A program made the translations under genes and the position numbers. DNA of 62,494 bases, from positions 164,724 through 227,217 of the forward strand of contig NZ_GL622241.1 of NCBI RefSeq assembly GCF_000185365.1, given 5' to 3'. How positions within the stretch are numbered: the stretch's first letter is position 1; each line of letters opens with the position of its first letter. This DNA is from Enterococcus italicus DSM 15952. GTDB lineage: Bacteria > Bacillota > Bacilli > Lactobacillales > Enterococcaceae. This document shows, in pieces, positions 52,046 through 61,078 of this stretch. The notes under the pieces were generated by a model. The model saw nothing but the letters and a program-made list of their open reading frames with translations, did not search any database and was not told the DNA's origin.

Positions 52046-53492
52046 TTAATTAACCTTTCTTCTTATAACTATTACAACTGCTACAAAAGCTATTAAGAAT
52101 AATCCTAGAACCATCGTCCAACTAGTAATTTTTTGGCCAGTATTTGGTAACTTCTGTCCATTATTAGTCTTGTTAGTATCTGGTTTTACTGGAATCTTTG
52201 TATTAGTTACTTTAACTTGAGCGATTTTCTTTGTTGTTTGTAATTCAACTGTAAAGCTGTATTGTTTCTCTTTGTCAAACTCGTAACCTGCTGGTGCGGC
52301 CGTTTCTACAAAGTATTAGTCTTCTGGCTTCAAGTTGTCATAACTAATTTGACCTTCGGCGTTCGTCTTCAACCCTTCTGCTACTTCTGTTCAATCTTTC
52401 TTATAAAGATTGAATACCGCATCAGATAAAACTTATTCGTCTCGCTATCTGTCTTTGTCAAGACTACCGAGCCTGTCTTTTGTGATTTTCTGCAGAAACT
52501 GTGGCAACTTTAGTTGTTTTTTGCAATTCAACTGTAAAGGCATATTGTTTCTCTTTGTCAAATTCATAGCCTGCTGGTGCATATGTTTCTACAAAGTAGT
52601 AGTCTCCTGGCTTCAAGTTGTCATAACTAATTTGACCTTCGGCGTTCTTCTTCAACCCTTCTGCTACTTCTGTTCCATCTTTCTTATAAAGATTGAATAC
52701 CGCATCAGATAACACTTTATTCGTGTCACTATCTGTCTTTGTTAAGACAACTGAACCAGTTTTTTCAGCATTTTCAACAGACACTTTCGTAACTTTGGCT
52801 TCGGTTGGATCTACAGGTTTTCCATTTTGATTGGTAAAACCAATTTCAGCAGAATCAATTAATGTTCCATTTGCACCATCTGGTAAAACTGTCGAAATAT
52901 CTACTGGCGCTGAATCTTTCACATTGTTTTTAAATTATTTTACCTTACTAGGACTAGTATCTGGTTCATTTTTTTCTTCAGTGCTAGAAGTTGTCGTAGT
53001 TGTTATTTTACTTGTAGTTGTTGTTTCACTTGATTCTGATGTTGCCAATGAAATAGTTGTTGCTTTTCCATCGTTGATTAATGTTATCTCTTTTAAATCA
53101 TCGCTAGCTAAAGCTAAGCTTAAATCAATCGAAGCTTGTACTTTTGGCAAAATAGTAAAGGCTATTTGTATTCCACTAACCTCGTACGTTCCTATTTCAT
53201 TGCCAGCAGTGTCTTTTAATGTTGCACTCTCTTCTTTTGTTAAACTATTTTCTGGATCTATAGTCACTGAGAAAGTTGTGCTTTCTGCATCATTATTGAC
53301 TACATTTGCAGAAATTTTGATTTCTTTACTGTTGTCACCTACCTTAGCTGAATTAATTGTTAAGCCTCTATTCTCCTGTGTCACCGCGCCAACTTGTGCT
53401 ATTGGTGCTAAATAGAAAACTAGCAGTATTAGCAATGAAATCCAATTTGCAATTTTGTAAATTTGTTTCTTACCTTCTTGTTTTTGTCTCAT
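52046..53492 (-). pseudogene. LPNTG cell-wall adhesin with tandem Cna-B repeats, broken
   Basis: Read as one gene from ATG 53492 (SD GGGGTGAG) to TAA 52046, it encodes a signal peptide, an adhesin-like domain (about residues 36-150), a Thr/Ser stalk (TTTSKITTTTTSS), a segment KDSAPVDISTVLPDG, two Cna-B repeats with near-identical cores (DAVFNLYKKD, EGQISYDNLKP, PAGYEFDKEKQY), and a wall anchor LPNTGQ with helix and RRKVN. Lesions: an in-frame TAA at 52935, frameshifts near 52480 and 52430, and stops near 52391 and 52316. The lesions cluster in the second repeat, so decay went on after duplication. It could have been a pilin or a collagen-binding type adhesin. Confidence 0.85.
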
Positions 53493-53530
53493 ATACTCAC
53501 CCCAAATATTTCTTTTGTGCGCTTTTAAAA

Positions 53531-53748
53531 GATAGCGTAAAATATTTTGTGTAAATAGAAATTTAGGGTAGAAAAAAAGAAAGTCCATTCTGTAAAATTA
53601 AAGTTACCGCACAGAAATTTTATAGGAGGACTTTCTCATGATTAATTTTACTACAGAAATTATGCAAACTCTACTCAATAAAGGGGATTTAGATGAATTA
53701 TTTCGGGAGCATTTAGAACGAGCGATTAACTCGCTCCTACAAGCAGAG
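53531..53748 (+). repeat. Left arm of the 218-bp inverted repeat
   Basis: This arm is identical, base for base as far as I can read, to the reverse complement of 55925-56142. It spans GATAGCGTAAAATATTTTGTG, the transposase promoter region and SD, and the first 37 codons. Confidence 0.9.
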
Positions 53749-54807
53749 CTAACTGCTTTTTTAGATTACGAAAAATATGATCGAAATGGATTCAATTCAG
53801 GAAATTCCCGTAACGGGAATTATTCACGTACATTTAAAACAGAATATGGAGAGTTGAATTTAACTATTCCTAGAGATCGGAATGGCGAATTTTCTCAACA
53901 AACACTACCAGCATATAAGAGAACCAATGATTCGTTAGAAACGACCATTATCCAATTATTTCAAAAAGGCATTACTATGGCTGAAATCTCCGAATTAATT
54001 GAAAAAATGTATGGTCACCACTATAAGCCACAAACGATCTCCAACATGAGTAAATTGGTGTCTGAAGATGTTTTAGCTTTTAAAGAAAGAACGTTAGAAG
54101 CCAATTATTCCGTTATATTTATGGATGCGACGCATATCCCTGTGAAGCGACAGACTGTTTCGAAGGAAGCCGTGTATATTACGATTGATATTCGTTTGGA
54201 TGGAACCAAAGAGGTTCTTGGGTTTACTATTGCCCCAACTGAGTCTGCTTATATTTGGAAAGAAGTTCTTCAAGATTTTAGAAACCGTGGGTTAGAAGAA
54301 GTTTTATTAGTCGTGACAGACGGATTAAGCGGTATTGAAGAAAGTATCCATAGTGTGTATCCGAATGCCCAATTTCAACAATGTTGTGTGCATGTATCTA
54401 GAAATATCGCTCATAAAGTTCGTGTTCGAGATCGAAAAGAAATTTGTGAGGACTTCAAATTGGTTTACCAAGCGAATTCAAAAGAAGAGGCATTGGATCA
54501 CATCGACTTTATGATTAGGAAATGGAAAAAGCAGTATCCAAGAGTCGTCAATTTACTCTTGAATCCTGCCCTATTAACCTTTTATAATTTCCCTCACGCC
54601 ATCAGACGAACAATTTATTCGACGAACCTGATTGAAGGCTTTAATAAGCAGCTAAAACGATATACTCGAAGAAAAGAACAATTCCCTAATGAAGAATCTC
54701 TAGAGAGATTCTTAGTTTCGCAATTTAATCAATATAACCAAAAATTTTTAGGGAGAATTCACAAGGGATTTAAAGAAATTCAGGATACATTAGAGTCGAT
54801 GATTTAA
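53638..54807 (+). CDS. IS256-family transposase
   Basis: The 389-residue mutator-type DDE transposase has all key parts: IFMDATHIP (first Asp), VTDGLSGIEE (second Asp), CCVHVSRNIAHKVR (the C/D-x2-H block) and STNLIEGFNKQLKR (Glu region). AGGAGG precedes the ATG. It appears intact and possibly active, and lies convergent to a broken relative with which it shares its first 37 codons exactly. Confidence 0.95.
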   Translation: MINFTTEIMQTLLNKGDLDELFREHLERAINSLLQAELTAFLDYEKYDRNGFNSGNSRNGNYSRTFKTEYGELNLTIPRDRNGEFSQQTLPAYKRTNDSLETTIIQLFQKGITMAEISELIEKMYGHHYKPQTISNMSKLVSEDVLAFKERTLEANYSVIFMDATHIPVKRQTVSKEAVYITIDIRLDGTKEVLGFTIAPTESAYIWKEVLQDFRNRGLEEVLLVVTDGLSGIEESIHSVYPNAQFQQCCVHVSRNIAHKVRVRDRKEICEDFKLVYQANSKEEALDHIDFMIRKWKKQYPRVVNLLLNPALLTFYNFPHAIRRTIYSTNLIEGFNKQLKRYTRRKEQFPNEESLERFLVSQFNQYNQKFLGRIHKGFKEIQDTLESMI

Positions 54808-54848
54808 CTGTAATTAACAGAATGGTTCTTCCCTACTGTAGATTGTTT

Positions 54849-56035
54849 CTAATTCTCCATCGGTTGACTCAGCATTTGTTCGAGCTCGCCTTCGGCCTGT
54901 TGGAAACCTTTATGACTGCGACCTAGGAATTTTTGGTTGTAAGTATCAAAAGACGAGACTAAGAGACGTTCCATCGACTCTTCATTTTGGAACTGTTCCT
55001 TGCGGTGGCTGTATTTCTTGATTTGCTTATTAAAGGATTCAATCAAGTTCGTAGAGTAAATAGTCTTGCGTATGGCTAATGGGAAATCATAGAAAGTGAG
55101 CAGGTAATCGTTCGAAAGGATCGATTCCACCATTTTTGAATAACTGGTTTTCCATTTTTCCGCAAAAGCATCACGTGCTTCCAATGCCGCCTTTTTAGAT
55201 GACGCTTGATACACCTAAAATCATCACAGACTTCCTTACGATTATCGACACGCACTTTGTGACTGATATTACGGGAAACGTGCACACAGCAATGTTGAAA
55301 ACGGGCTTTGGGGTAGAACCGCTGCACGGCCCCTACCATCCCCTTTAAGCCATCCGTGATGAAAAGGAGGAGGTTTTTCACGCCACGTTCCTGGAGGTCT
55401 ATTAAAATCTCTTCCCAAATCGTGATAGATTCAGTTGGTGCAATCGCATAGCTCAACACTTCCTTTGAACCGTCCGGGCGAATGCCAACTGCGATATGAA
55501 TGGCTTCCTTGGCGACGGTTTTCCGCTTTAAAGGGATATAGGTTGCGTCCATATAAATAGCGGCATAACGGTCATGAAGCTCACGTTCCTTAAATGAAGT
55601 GACTTCTTCCGTAAATGATTTAGTCATATTGGACATAGTTTAGGGCGTGTAGTGATGCCCATACATTTTCTCAATCAAGTCTGCGATTTCCGACATGGTA
55701 ATACCTTTTCGGAAGAGGTGAATGACGGTCTCCTCTAAGGTATTATTCGTCCGTCTATAAGCAGGAACAGTCTGTTGCTTGAACTCGCCGTTGCGGTCGC
55801 GCGGAATCTGGAGATGAAGTTCCCCGTACTCGGTTTTGACCCTACGGTCATAGGAGCCGTTACGAGAATTACCCGTGTTAAAACCAATGCGATCGTACTT
55901 TTCGTAATCGAGGAAAGCCGTTAACTCTGCTTGTAGGAGCGAGTTAATCGCTCGTTCTAAATGCTCCCGAAATAATTCATCTAAATCCCCTTTATTGAGT
56001 AGAGTTTGCATAATTTCTGTAGTAAAATTAATCAT
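54849..56035 (-). pseudogene. IS256-family transposase, broken
   Basis: Relative to the intact copy, this gene of about 395 codons has a stop after GHHYTP (where Q is expected, near 55640) and a frameshift near 55215 after CDDFR. Domains remain readable: IYMDATYIPLK, FITDGLKGMVG, HCCVHVSRNISHK, STNLIESFNKQIKK. Beyond the shared first codons it differs from the intact copy at many positions, so it is a different IS256 member. Confidence 0.9.
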
Positions 56036-56142
56036 GAGAAAGTCCTCCTATAAAATTTCTGTGCGGTAACTTTAATTTTACAGAATGGACTTTCTTTTTT
56101 TCTACCCTAAATTTCTATTTACACAAAATATTTTACGCTATC
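55925..56142 (-). repeat. Right arm of the 218-bp inverted repeat
   Basis: This arm is the reverse complement of 53531-53748 with no differences that I can find, although the coding sequences on either side of the centre are clearly diverged. Confidence 0.9.
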
Positions 56143-56252
56143 CTATCATTTTTTTTAATCACAAACTTTATTTGATATTAATTATAAAAAAAGAATGAAA
56201 CTAAAAAAGTCATTTGTATAGCAATGGATATGCTACGACAAATAACTCTTTT

Positions 56253-57415
56253 TTAAATATACATATAAGAAGATTTTTCTCTTAGCCACAATATAATACG
56301 TACAAAGTCTGAGATTGATACAAAATCACTAATCAAAAGCTGTTTATTACTTGAAATGGTGGATATCTTCTCAGTGGTCAGCAAGAAACAATATTTATTA
56401 TGATTAATCTCTTCATGATTATCTGTATAGAATTGAAAGTCTATTTGAGAATGAAAAAAACCTTGTATTTAAGAAAGTTGATTGATTAAGTAGCGCTGAT
56501 GGTTTTCCCCAACACTTGAGTGCACATATACCTTCAATGACTGAAGTCTTTCAAAGAAAATTAAATTTTCTGTTACTAAGAAGTAAACAACCATAGACAA
56601 GCGTAACTCAAAATCAACATGATAATAGTCCTTCGCACTGTATAAAACTGTCTGAATAGACAAAGCTCTTGATGGATTAGTGTGAAACATTTTTTTTACA
56701 AAAAAAGATGTTCTTAAAGGTACCTGGCCCATAACATATGGAAACAGCTTAATTTGAAAGGTCGTCAATACAATCAGTTGCTTTGAGCGTTCTCGATTAA
56801 CTAGTATCATACTAGGAAAGAAGAAGCCTTCACATGACATAGTCATCTTTAGTGAATACATAATTTGTAAAATCTAAGCAAAAAATATCATCCATCACAT
56901 GAGTTACCACGGCACTTCTAACTTCATCATATAATAACTGACTATCCCATCTAAAAAAAGTCAATAATTGAGTAAACAAGATACCTACATACGCTTCATT
57001 GTCTCCTCTTATTCGATAGCCATTTGTAATGACAATATATGTATCAAATGGTTTAAGATTTTCTTTTAATTGAGCAATCAATCTAGCAAAGGTTGCATCT
57101 GAGAGCGACAATCTTTCTTTATAGAATTTCGCATCTTTTCTAGGATATAAAAATAACTCATAAAGCAACCGGCTCTTAACTGACTCCCCCATGAAATGTA
57201 ACATTACCTTCAGCAATGAATCACTATTGTATTTCAAGCTATCCGAAGAAACATGACAAAAAACCTGACGCACTTCAGATACATAATGGTTGAAAGTAGT
57301 GCTAGAAATAGACAGATCAGTTTTGATTGTGTTTTTAGGAAGATTTTCCCCATAAATGTACAACGCTTCAGCGATTCGAATTTTTTTCCAAATGTCTTTC
57401 TAAAAATTGATACAA
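56253..57415 (-). pseudogene. Mga/EbpR-family regulator, broken
   Basis: Starting at a TTG (57415, SD GGAG) it reads YQFLERHL, then suffers a frameshift in an A run near 57385; continues with IAEALYIYGENLP and the helix-turn-helix LSLSDATFARLIAQLKENL; a stop after KDDYVM and a change of frame near 56840 follow; the next part includes VHSSVGENHQRYLINQ; a further frameshift near 56467 leads to KQLLISDFVSISDFVRI and the TAA at 56253. It would be about 400 residues, a little shorter than its intact neighbours. It is likely non-functional. Confidence 0.85.
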
Positions 57416-57452
57416 GTCAACCTACTCCTTTGACAAATTATTACAAAATTTT

Positions 57453-58766
57453 CTATTTTTTTCTTAACCATGTCAGAAAAGCTAAGTAATCAACGGAAGA
57501 CACAAAATCACTAATCAAAAATTGCTTTTCTTTTGGAATATCATCCAATAAATCAGTCGTTGCGATATAGGCATTAACTGGTAATTTGCATTTATTTTCA
57601 TCGTTAAATATTTTGAGAGTACTGTCTTCATTGAAATACCCAAGTAACGGAATCATTTGTTGATAAATGTAGTTTGTCCTACGGATACCAACGGAAGAAT
57701 AGACGAATAAATGAACTGTCTTTTTCCTTTGAAATCCCAATAAGTCATCATCTGCTACAAAGTAAAAAACCATCTCATAACGTTTCATTAAGTCGACTCT
57801 CACAAATTTTGACGCGCGATAAATAAAATTATTAATACTGTCTGTCCTTTCTGGATAAGCAATTCGGTATTTTAGGTCAAAAAACTTCATTCTTAGTGGT
57901 AAAGTATTAACATTATAAGGGAAAAACTTAATTTGAAACCCGACACAAGTCGCTAATTTAATAATTGCCTCTCTGGTCGTATTAGACAACTGTTCTTCTG
58001 GAAAACATGCTTCTAAAACAATTCCGATTCTTTCTTTTACTTGCTCACTAACTTGACTCATTACCCTGGTGAATTGCTCAAACAACTCTGAAAGAGGTCG
58101 ATAGCGATGTCCGTTCTCATCTAATTTTTGATCATAGCAATGATATAAACAATTAGTCAGGCAAACTGTTTGAAAAAAATATACTTCAAATGGGTCATTA
58201 GCATATGTATATGATGAAAAATCATAGTTCATAATTTCCTTTATCTCACGTTCCTTACCAAATGAATACAGTAATTCTTCTAGTTCATGTCTTGACCAAA
58301 AATAAAATAGCCCTATGTAAGAAAATAAAAAGCTAAACTGAAACTCGTCCTCTGCCTTTAACCGATAGCCATTTCTTACAATAATCGTCACATGAAACCT
58401 TTCTAAATCCTCTTTTAAATTAGCAATCAAGCGTGCAAAAGAGGCATCGCTTGTGTTGAGTTTTTTCTTATAAAAATACGCTGCATTACCCGGATATAAA
58501 AATAACAAACGTAGTGCTTCTATTTTTTTTGATCTTGAAATAATCTCTTCAGCTACTTTTGTGAGTGAATATGAATTATACCTATCTCCTGATTCATAGT
58601 ATTCATTGTATAATTCAGTAATCTCTGCTAAATATTGGGATAGTGTGGAGTTTGAAATATTTAGTTTTTTTGTGACTACGTCTCTTGGAAATTCATCCCC
58701 GTATACATACAAGCGCTCTGCCACTTGTAACTTTTTTCTCAAATAGCCTTCTAAAAAAAGCCACAT
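57453..58766 (-). CDS. Mga/EbpR-family transcriptional regulator, second intact copy
   Basis: The 437-residue regulator has the same layout as the one at 47102-48421: opening FLEGYLRKKLQVAERLYVYG, helix-turn-helix segments VTKKLNISNSTLSQYLAEI and NTSDASFARLIANLKEDLE, and a C-terminal EIIB-like part with VHLFVYSSVG and FLISDFVSSVDYLAFLTWL. It is intact and separated from the pilus genes by the mobile elements. Its original target may have been the broken adhesin; that is a guess from position. Confidence 0.88.
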   Translation of the reverse strand: MWLFLEGYLRKKLQVAERLYVYGDEFPRDVVTKKLNISNSTLSQYLAEITELYNEYYESGDRYNSYSLTKVAEEIISRSKKIEALRLLFLYPGNAAYFYKKKLNTSDASFARLIANLKEDLERFHVTIIVRNGYRLKAEDEFQFSFLFSYIGLFYFWSRHELEELLYSFGKEREIKEIMNYDFSSYTYANDPFEVYFFQTVCLTNCLYHCYDQKLDENGHRYRPLSELFEQFTRVMSQVSEQVKERIGIVLEACFPEEQLSNTTREAIIKLATCVGFQIKFFPYNVNTLPLRMKFFDLKYRIAYPERTDSINNFIYRASKFVRVDLMKRYEMVFYFVADDDLLGFQRKKTVHLFVYSSVGIRRTNYIYQQMIPLLGYFNEDSTLKIFNDENKCKLPVNAYIATTDLLDDIPKEKQFLISDFVSSVDYLAFLTWLRKK

Positions 58767-58910
58767 CCTTCTGTCACCTCTATTTTAATGGTTTTAAAGA
58801 TTTTTTCAGTAATATTTTCTTTTGCATATAAAATGATAACACAACGTTATCTGGACAACAATAACACTTTATATAAATAATGAAAACTAATATTAAATAA
58901 CAAAATGCAT

Positions 58911-58948
58911 AAAAAAAATCAAAGCTAGCTCGTGAAATCTAGCTTTGA
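58911..58948 (-). terminator. Terminator of the lysozyme gene
   Basis: CAAAGCTAG pairs with CTAGCTTTG and is followed on the minus strand by eight T residues. Confidence 0.9.
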
Positions 58949-58968
58949 ATTGCAATTAAATTACTATA

Positions 58969-59817
58969 TTATGTGAGTAATCTCCCAAACCCTTTAAAGT
59001 CTCCTAGTGCAAGGTAGCCTTTTGTGCCATCCGCTCGTGGTTGTTCACCCCACACATAGCCATCCGCAAAATGAATATTTTGAATTACTACTTTGGACTG
59101 CTTGGGTAAGAGCGCGATGGCACTACTAGCCACACTTGGTTTTGCTCGTAAATATATAGGATAGTCTAATTGAAATGTACGCACAGTTAACGCCCCCTTT
59201 TGCTCTGATTGTATAAGTATCGAACTTCCAAATAATCGTTCAAATGGCACACCATTTAGACGATTGAGATCGAGTGGACCGTCATAGCCTTTCAGACGAC
59301 CGTTGGATGTGTATTGGTGCAGCTGATAATTTTTCGTGGCGTTCGGAAGTGTTCCTTCGAATGTACCGGTATTTCTTCCATACGTTGGTATCCAGATTGC
59401 ATCGAAAGGATCTGTATCTAGTTGAAATTGTTGGTACAGGTGATTGGCAATATAGGCTCCTACTTTTTTGGCACCGCATGCTTTAAGTGTCTGTCGATAG
59501 ACTTCGCAACCTTGGCGCATATTAGCCATTGATTGTTCTTCGACATCTAGCCACCAAAAGACCGGCTGATAGGCGTGTGCTCTTTGGTAAAAGATACGTG
59601 CTTCTTCTTTCATTTCTTGAATGGAATGGCCGCGCACCCAAGCATATACAGCGCACGGAATGGCCAATGTTTGAAATTGTGCTAGATGCTTTTTGTAGGC
59701 GAAATCCTCATAGTTTTTCCCGTATTGGACTCGGACAATGACCCCTTTGACTTGCTTGGCTAGTAGCGGATAGTTGATTTTGGCAGGGTCTTGCCACTCT
59801 GAGATATCGATAATCAT
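58969..59817 (-). CDS. GH25-family lysozyme with SH3-like domain
   Basis: The 282-residue protein has a GH25 domain (residues 1-195) with the acidic residues in IDISEWQ and WWLDVEEQS, IWIPTYG and LDLNRLNG, followed by a bacterial SH3 domain (about 210-280, VRTFQLDYPIYLRAKPSVASS). GH25 enzymes cut between N-acetylmuramic acid and N-acetylglucosamine. There is no signal peptide. It is last in line after sigma factor, DUF1659 and DUF2922 genes, although terminators lie between. ATG 59817 follows AGGAGG. Confidence 0.88.
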   Translation of the reverse strand: MIIDISEWQDPAKINYPLLAKQVKGVIVRVQYGKNYEDFAYKKHLAQFQTLAIPCAVYAWVRGHSIQEMKEEARIFYQRAHAYQPVFWWLDVEEQSMANMRQGCEVYRQTLKACGAKKVGAYIANHLYQQFQLDTDPFDAIWIPTYGRNTGTFEGTLPNATKNYQLHQYTSNGRLKGYDGPLDLNRLNGVPFERLFGSSILIQSEQKGALTVRTFQLDYPIYLRAKPSVASSAIALLPKQSKVVIQNIHFADGYVWGEQPRADGTKGYLALGDFKGFGRLLT

Positions 59818-59830
59818 GCTTTTCCTCCTA

Positions 59831-59873
59831 AAAAGACTGACCACACAGTCTTCGAGTATGCTGTGTGGTCAGC
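59831..59873 (-). terminator. Terminator after the DUF2922 gene
   Basis: TGACCACACAG pairs with CTGTGTGGTCA and is followed on the minus strand by CTTTTT. It separates the DUF2922 gene from the lysozyme gene, so the latter needs read-through or another promoter. Confidence 0.85.
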
Positions 59874-59881
59874 CAAGTGTC

Positions 59882-60094
59882 TTAGAACAATGGTGTTTCG
59901 ATTGTTTCGACGTATTTCGCTGAGTTGACTTGCTGATAAAGCGCAATGCTATTTCGCTCAAACAAGTTTAATGCGATTAAATCTTCGGCTGCTTTGCGTA
60001 CTTCTTCTTTCGTTAAATCTTCGGCGGCTGTTTGTGGCACCCATGAGTGTTTGCCACCTTCACTATTTAAAAAGACAATCGTTAATTTTTTCAT
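59882..60094 (-). CDS. DUF2922 family small protein
   Basis: The 70-residue protein fits DUF2922 (start KKLTIVFLNSEGGKHSW, end YQQVNSAKYVETIETPLF). The family is widespread in Firmicutes, almost always beside a DUF1659 gene, and has no known function. ATG 60094 follows AAGGAGAAAAC. It is 24 bases after the DUF1659 gene, in one operon. Confidence 0.88.
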   Translation of the reverse strand: MKKLTIVFLNSEGGKHSWVPQTAAEDLTKEEVRKAAEDLIALNLFERNSIALYQQVNSAKYVETIETPLF

Positions 60095-60118
60095 GTTGGT
60101 TTTCTCCTTTATGGTTTA

Positions 60119-60328
60119 TTAGTCTTGAAGCATTTGGTATTCGATTGTTTGGTATGTGCCAGCTACTTCGGCAGCGCCTTTGGTCAATGATGCCACGATA
60201 CCGCTTAATGCTAACACCGCTTCATCCGGTTGATCTGCTTTAACATTACTAAATGTTTGTTTGATCGTGCTTTGTGTCTCTAAATCGGTCAATTCTACTC
60301 GAATCGTTCCTTTGTTGTGTACTTTCAT
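60119..60328 (-). CDS. DUF1659 family small protein
   Basis: The 69-residue protein contains GTIRVELTDLETQSTIKQTF and DEAVLALSGIVASLTKG, typical of DUF1659. I start at ATG 60328, which follows AGAGG; an ATG six codons earlier lies before the SD. Its function is unknown. It is followed by DUF2922 and preceded by the sigma factor gene, 77 bases upstream. Confidence 0.87.
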   Translation of the reverse strand: MKVHNKGTIRVELTDLETQSTIKQTFSNVKADQPDEAVLALSGIVASLTKGAAEVAGTYQTIEYQMLQD

Positions 60329-60405
60329 GTTTTTTCCTCTTTTCATTATTTGATTGGTAAGTCGCGCGCCTTACACCTATATAAACGAAATTTTTTTTGC
60401 AAATG

Positions 60406-60888
60406 TCAAAAGGATTGAAAAAAAAGTTTAAATTTTTCTCGTAGAATTTGACGATAGTACGATTTCATCTGTCTGGAAAGCGGGCGTCCGCCTAATAGAG
60501 CAGTCAGCCGTTCTTGATCCTTCTCATCCAATTGTGTATAGAATTCTTGAAACGCCACTTGAATTTCGAGTTCATTCAGCGCTTCGAGCTTTGCTGGTAC
60601 TTCTAGCCCTTCTTTTGCAAGATCCACTAGATTTTCGCGTTCTTTTTGTTTCCGCTGAAAATCAATGAGCGACCAATAAAGCTTCTTATAGAGATACGAA
60701 AGTGGAAAAGCCTCTTCAAATGATTGAATGTCTGTGTAATCGACCGCTAATAATACGAGTTGCCAGCGTGCTTCTTGCAAATAATCTTCAAAGTTGTGAT
60801 GGTGACTGTATACGCCACACCGATACGTGACTTTACGAATCAGCCCTTCATATTTTTCTACTATTACTGGTGCAATTGTCTCCTTCAT
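60406..60888 (-). CDS. Sigma-70-like factor, ComX/SigH type
   Basis: The 160-residue protein has a sigma region 2-like N-terminal part (KYEGLIRKVTYRCG, NFEDYLQEARWQLVLLAVDY, PLSYLYKKLYWSLIDFQRKQKERE) and a weak region 4-like C-terminus. Length and layout match ComX-type alternative sigma factors, which turn on late competence genes in streptococci and related bacteria. ATG 60888 follows AGGAG. Similar genes in enterococci are often annotated simply as sigma-70 family. The competence role is inferred. Confidence 0.75.
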   Translation of the reverse strand: MKETIAPVIVEKYEGLIRKVTYRCGVYSHHHNFEDYLQEARWQLVLLAVDYTDIQSFEEAFPLSYLYKKLYWSLIDFQRKQKERENLVDLAKEGLEVPAKLEALNELEIQVAFQEFYTQLDEKDQERLTALLGGRPLSRQMKSYYRQILREKFKLFFQSF

Positions 60889-60934
60889 ATTTTGACTCCT
60901 GTATTCGTATTCCTCGAGGTAAGACCAGTATAGA

Positions 60935-60962
60935 AAAATAGGAGTTTTATTTTAGTCGTCAA
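60935..60962 (-). promoter_or_regulatory. Possible promoter of the sigma factor gene
   Basis: TTGACG (60957-60962) and TATTTT (60935-60940) are 16 bases apart on the minus strand, about 45 bases before the gene. TACGAATA (60902-60909) lies between this promoter and the start. Confidence 0.45.
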
Positions 60963-61078
60963 TTTTCAATTATTTGGATCAATTTAATGATTACGCTTTC
61001 ATTTTGGCGTAAATTATGCTAAAAATGGAAATAGAATATTAAATACGTATTGTGATTTTATCAAAGGAGTGTGTGTCA

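Larger units (their letters stand above)
53531..56142. mobile_element. Composite palindromic IS256-family element
   Basis: Two IS256-type transposase genes face each other: an intact copy on the plus strand and a broken, diverged copy on the minus strand. They are bounded by identical 218-bp arms. A shorter inverted pair (CCATTCTGTAAAATTA at 53583 and TAATTAACAGAATGG near 54811) may be the true ends of the intact copy. I see no target duplication at the outer ends. Confidence 0.75.
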
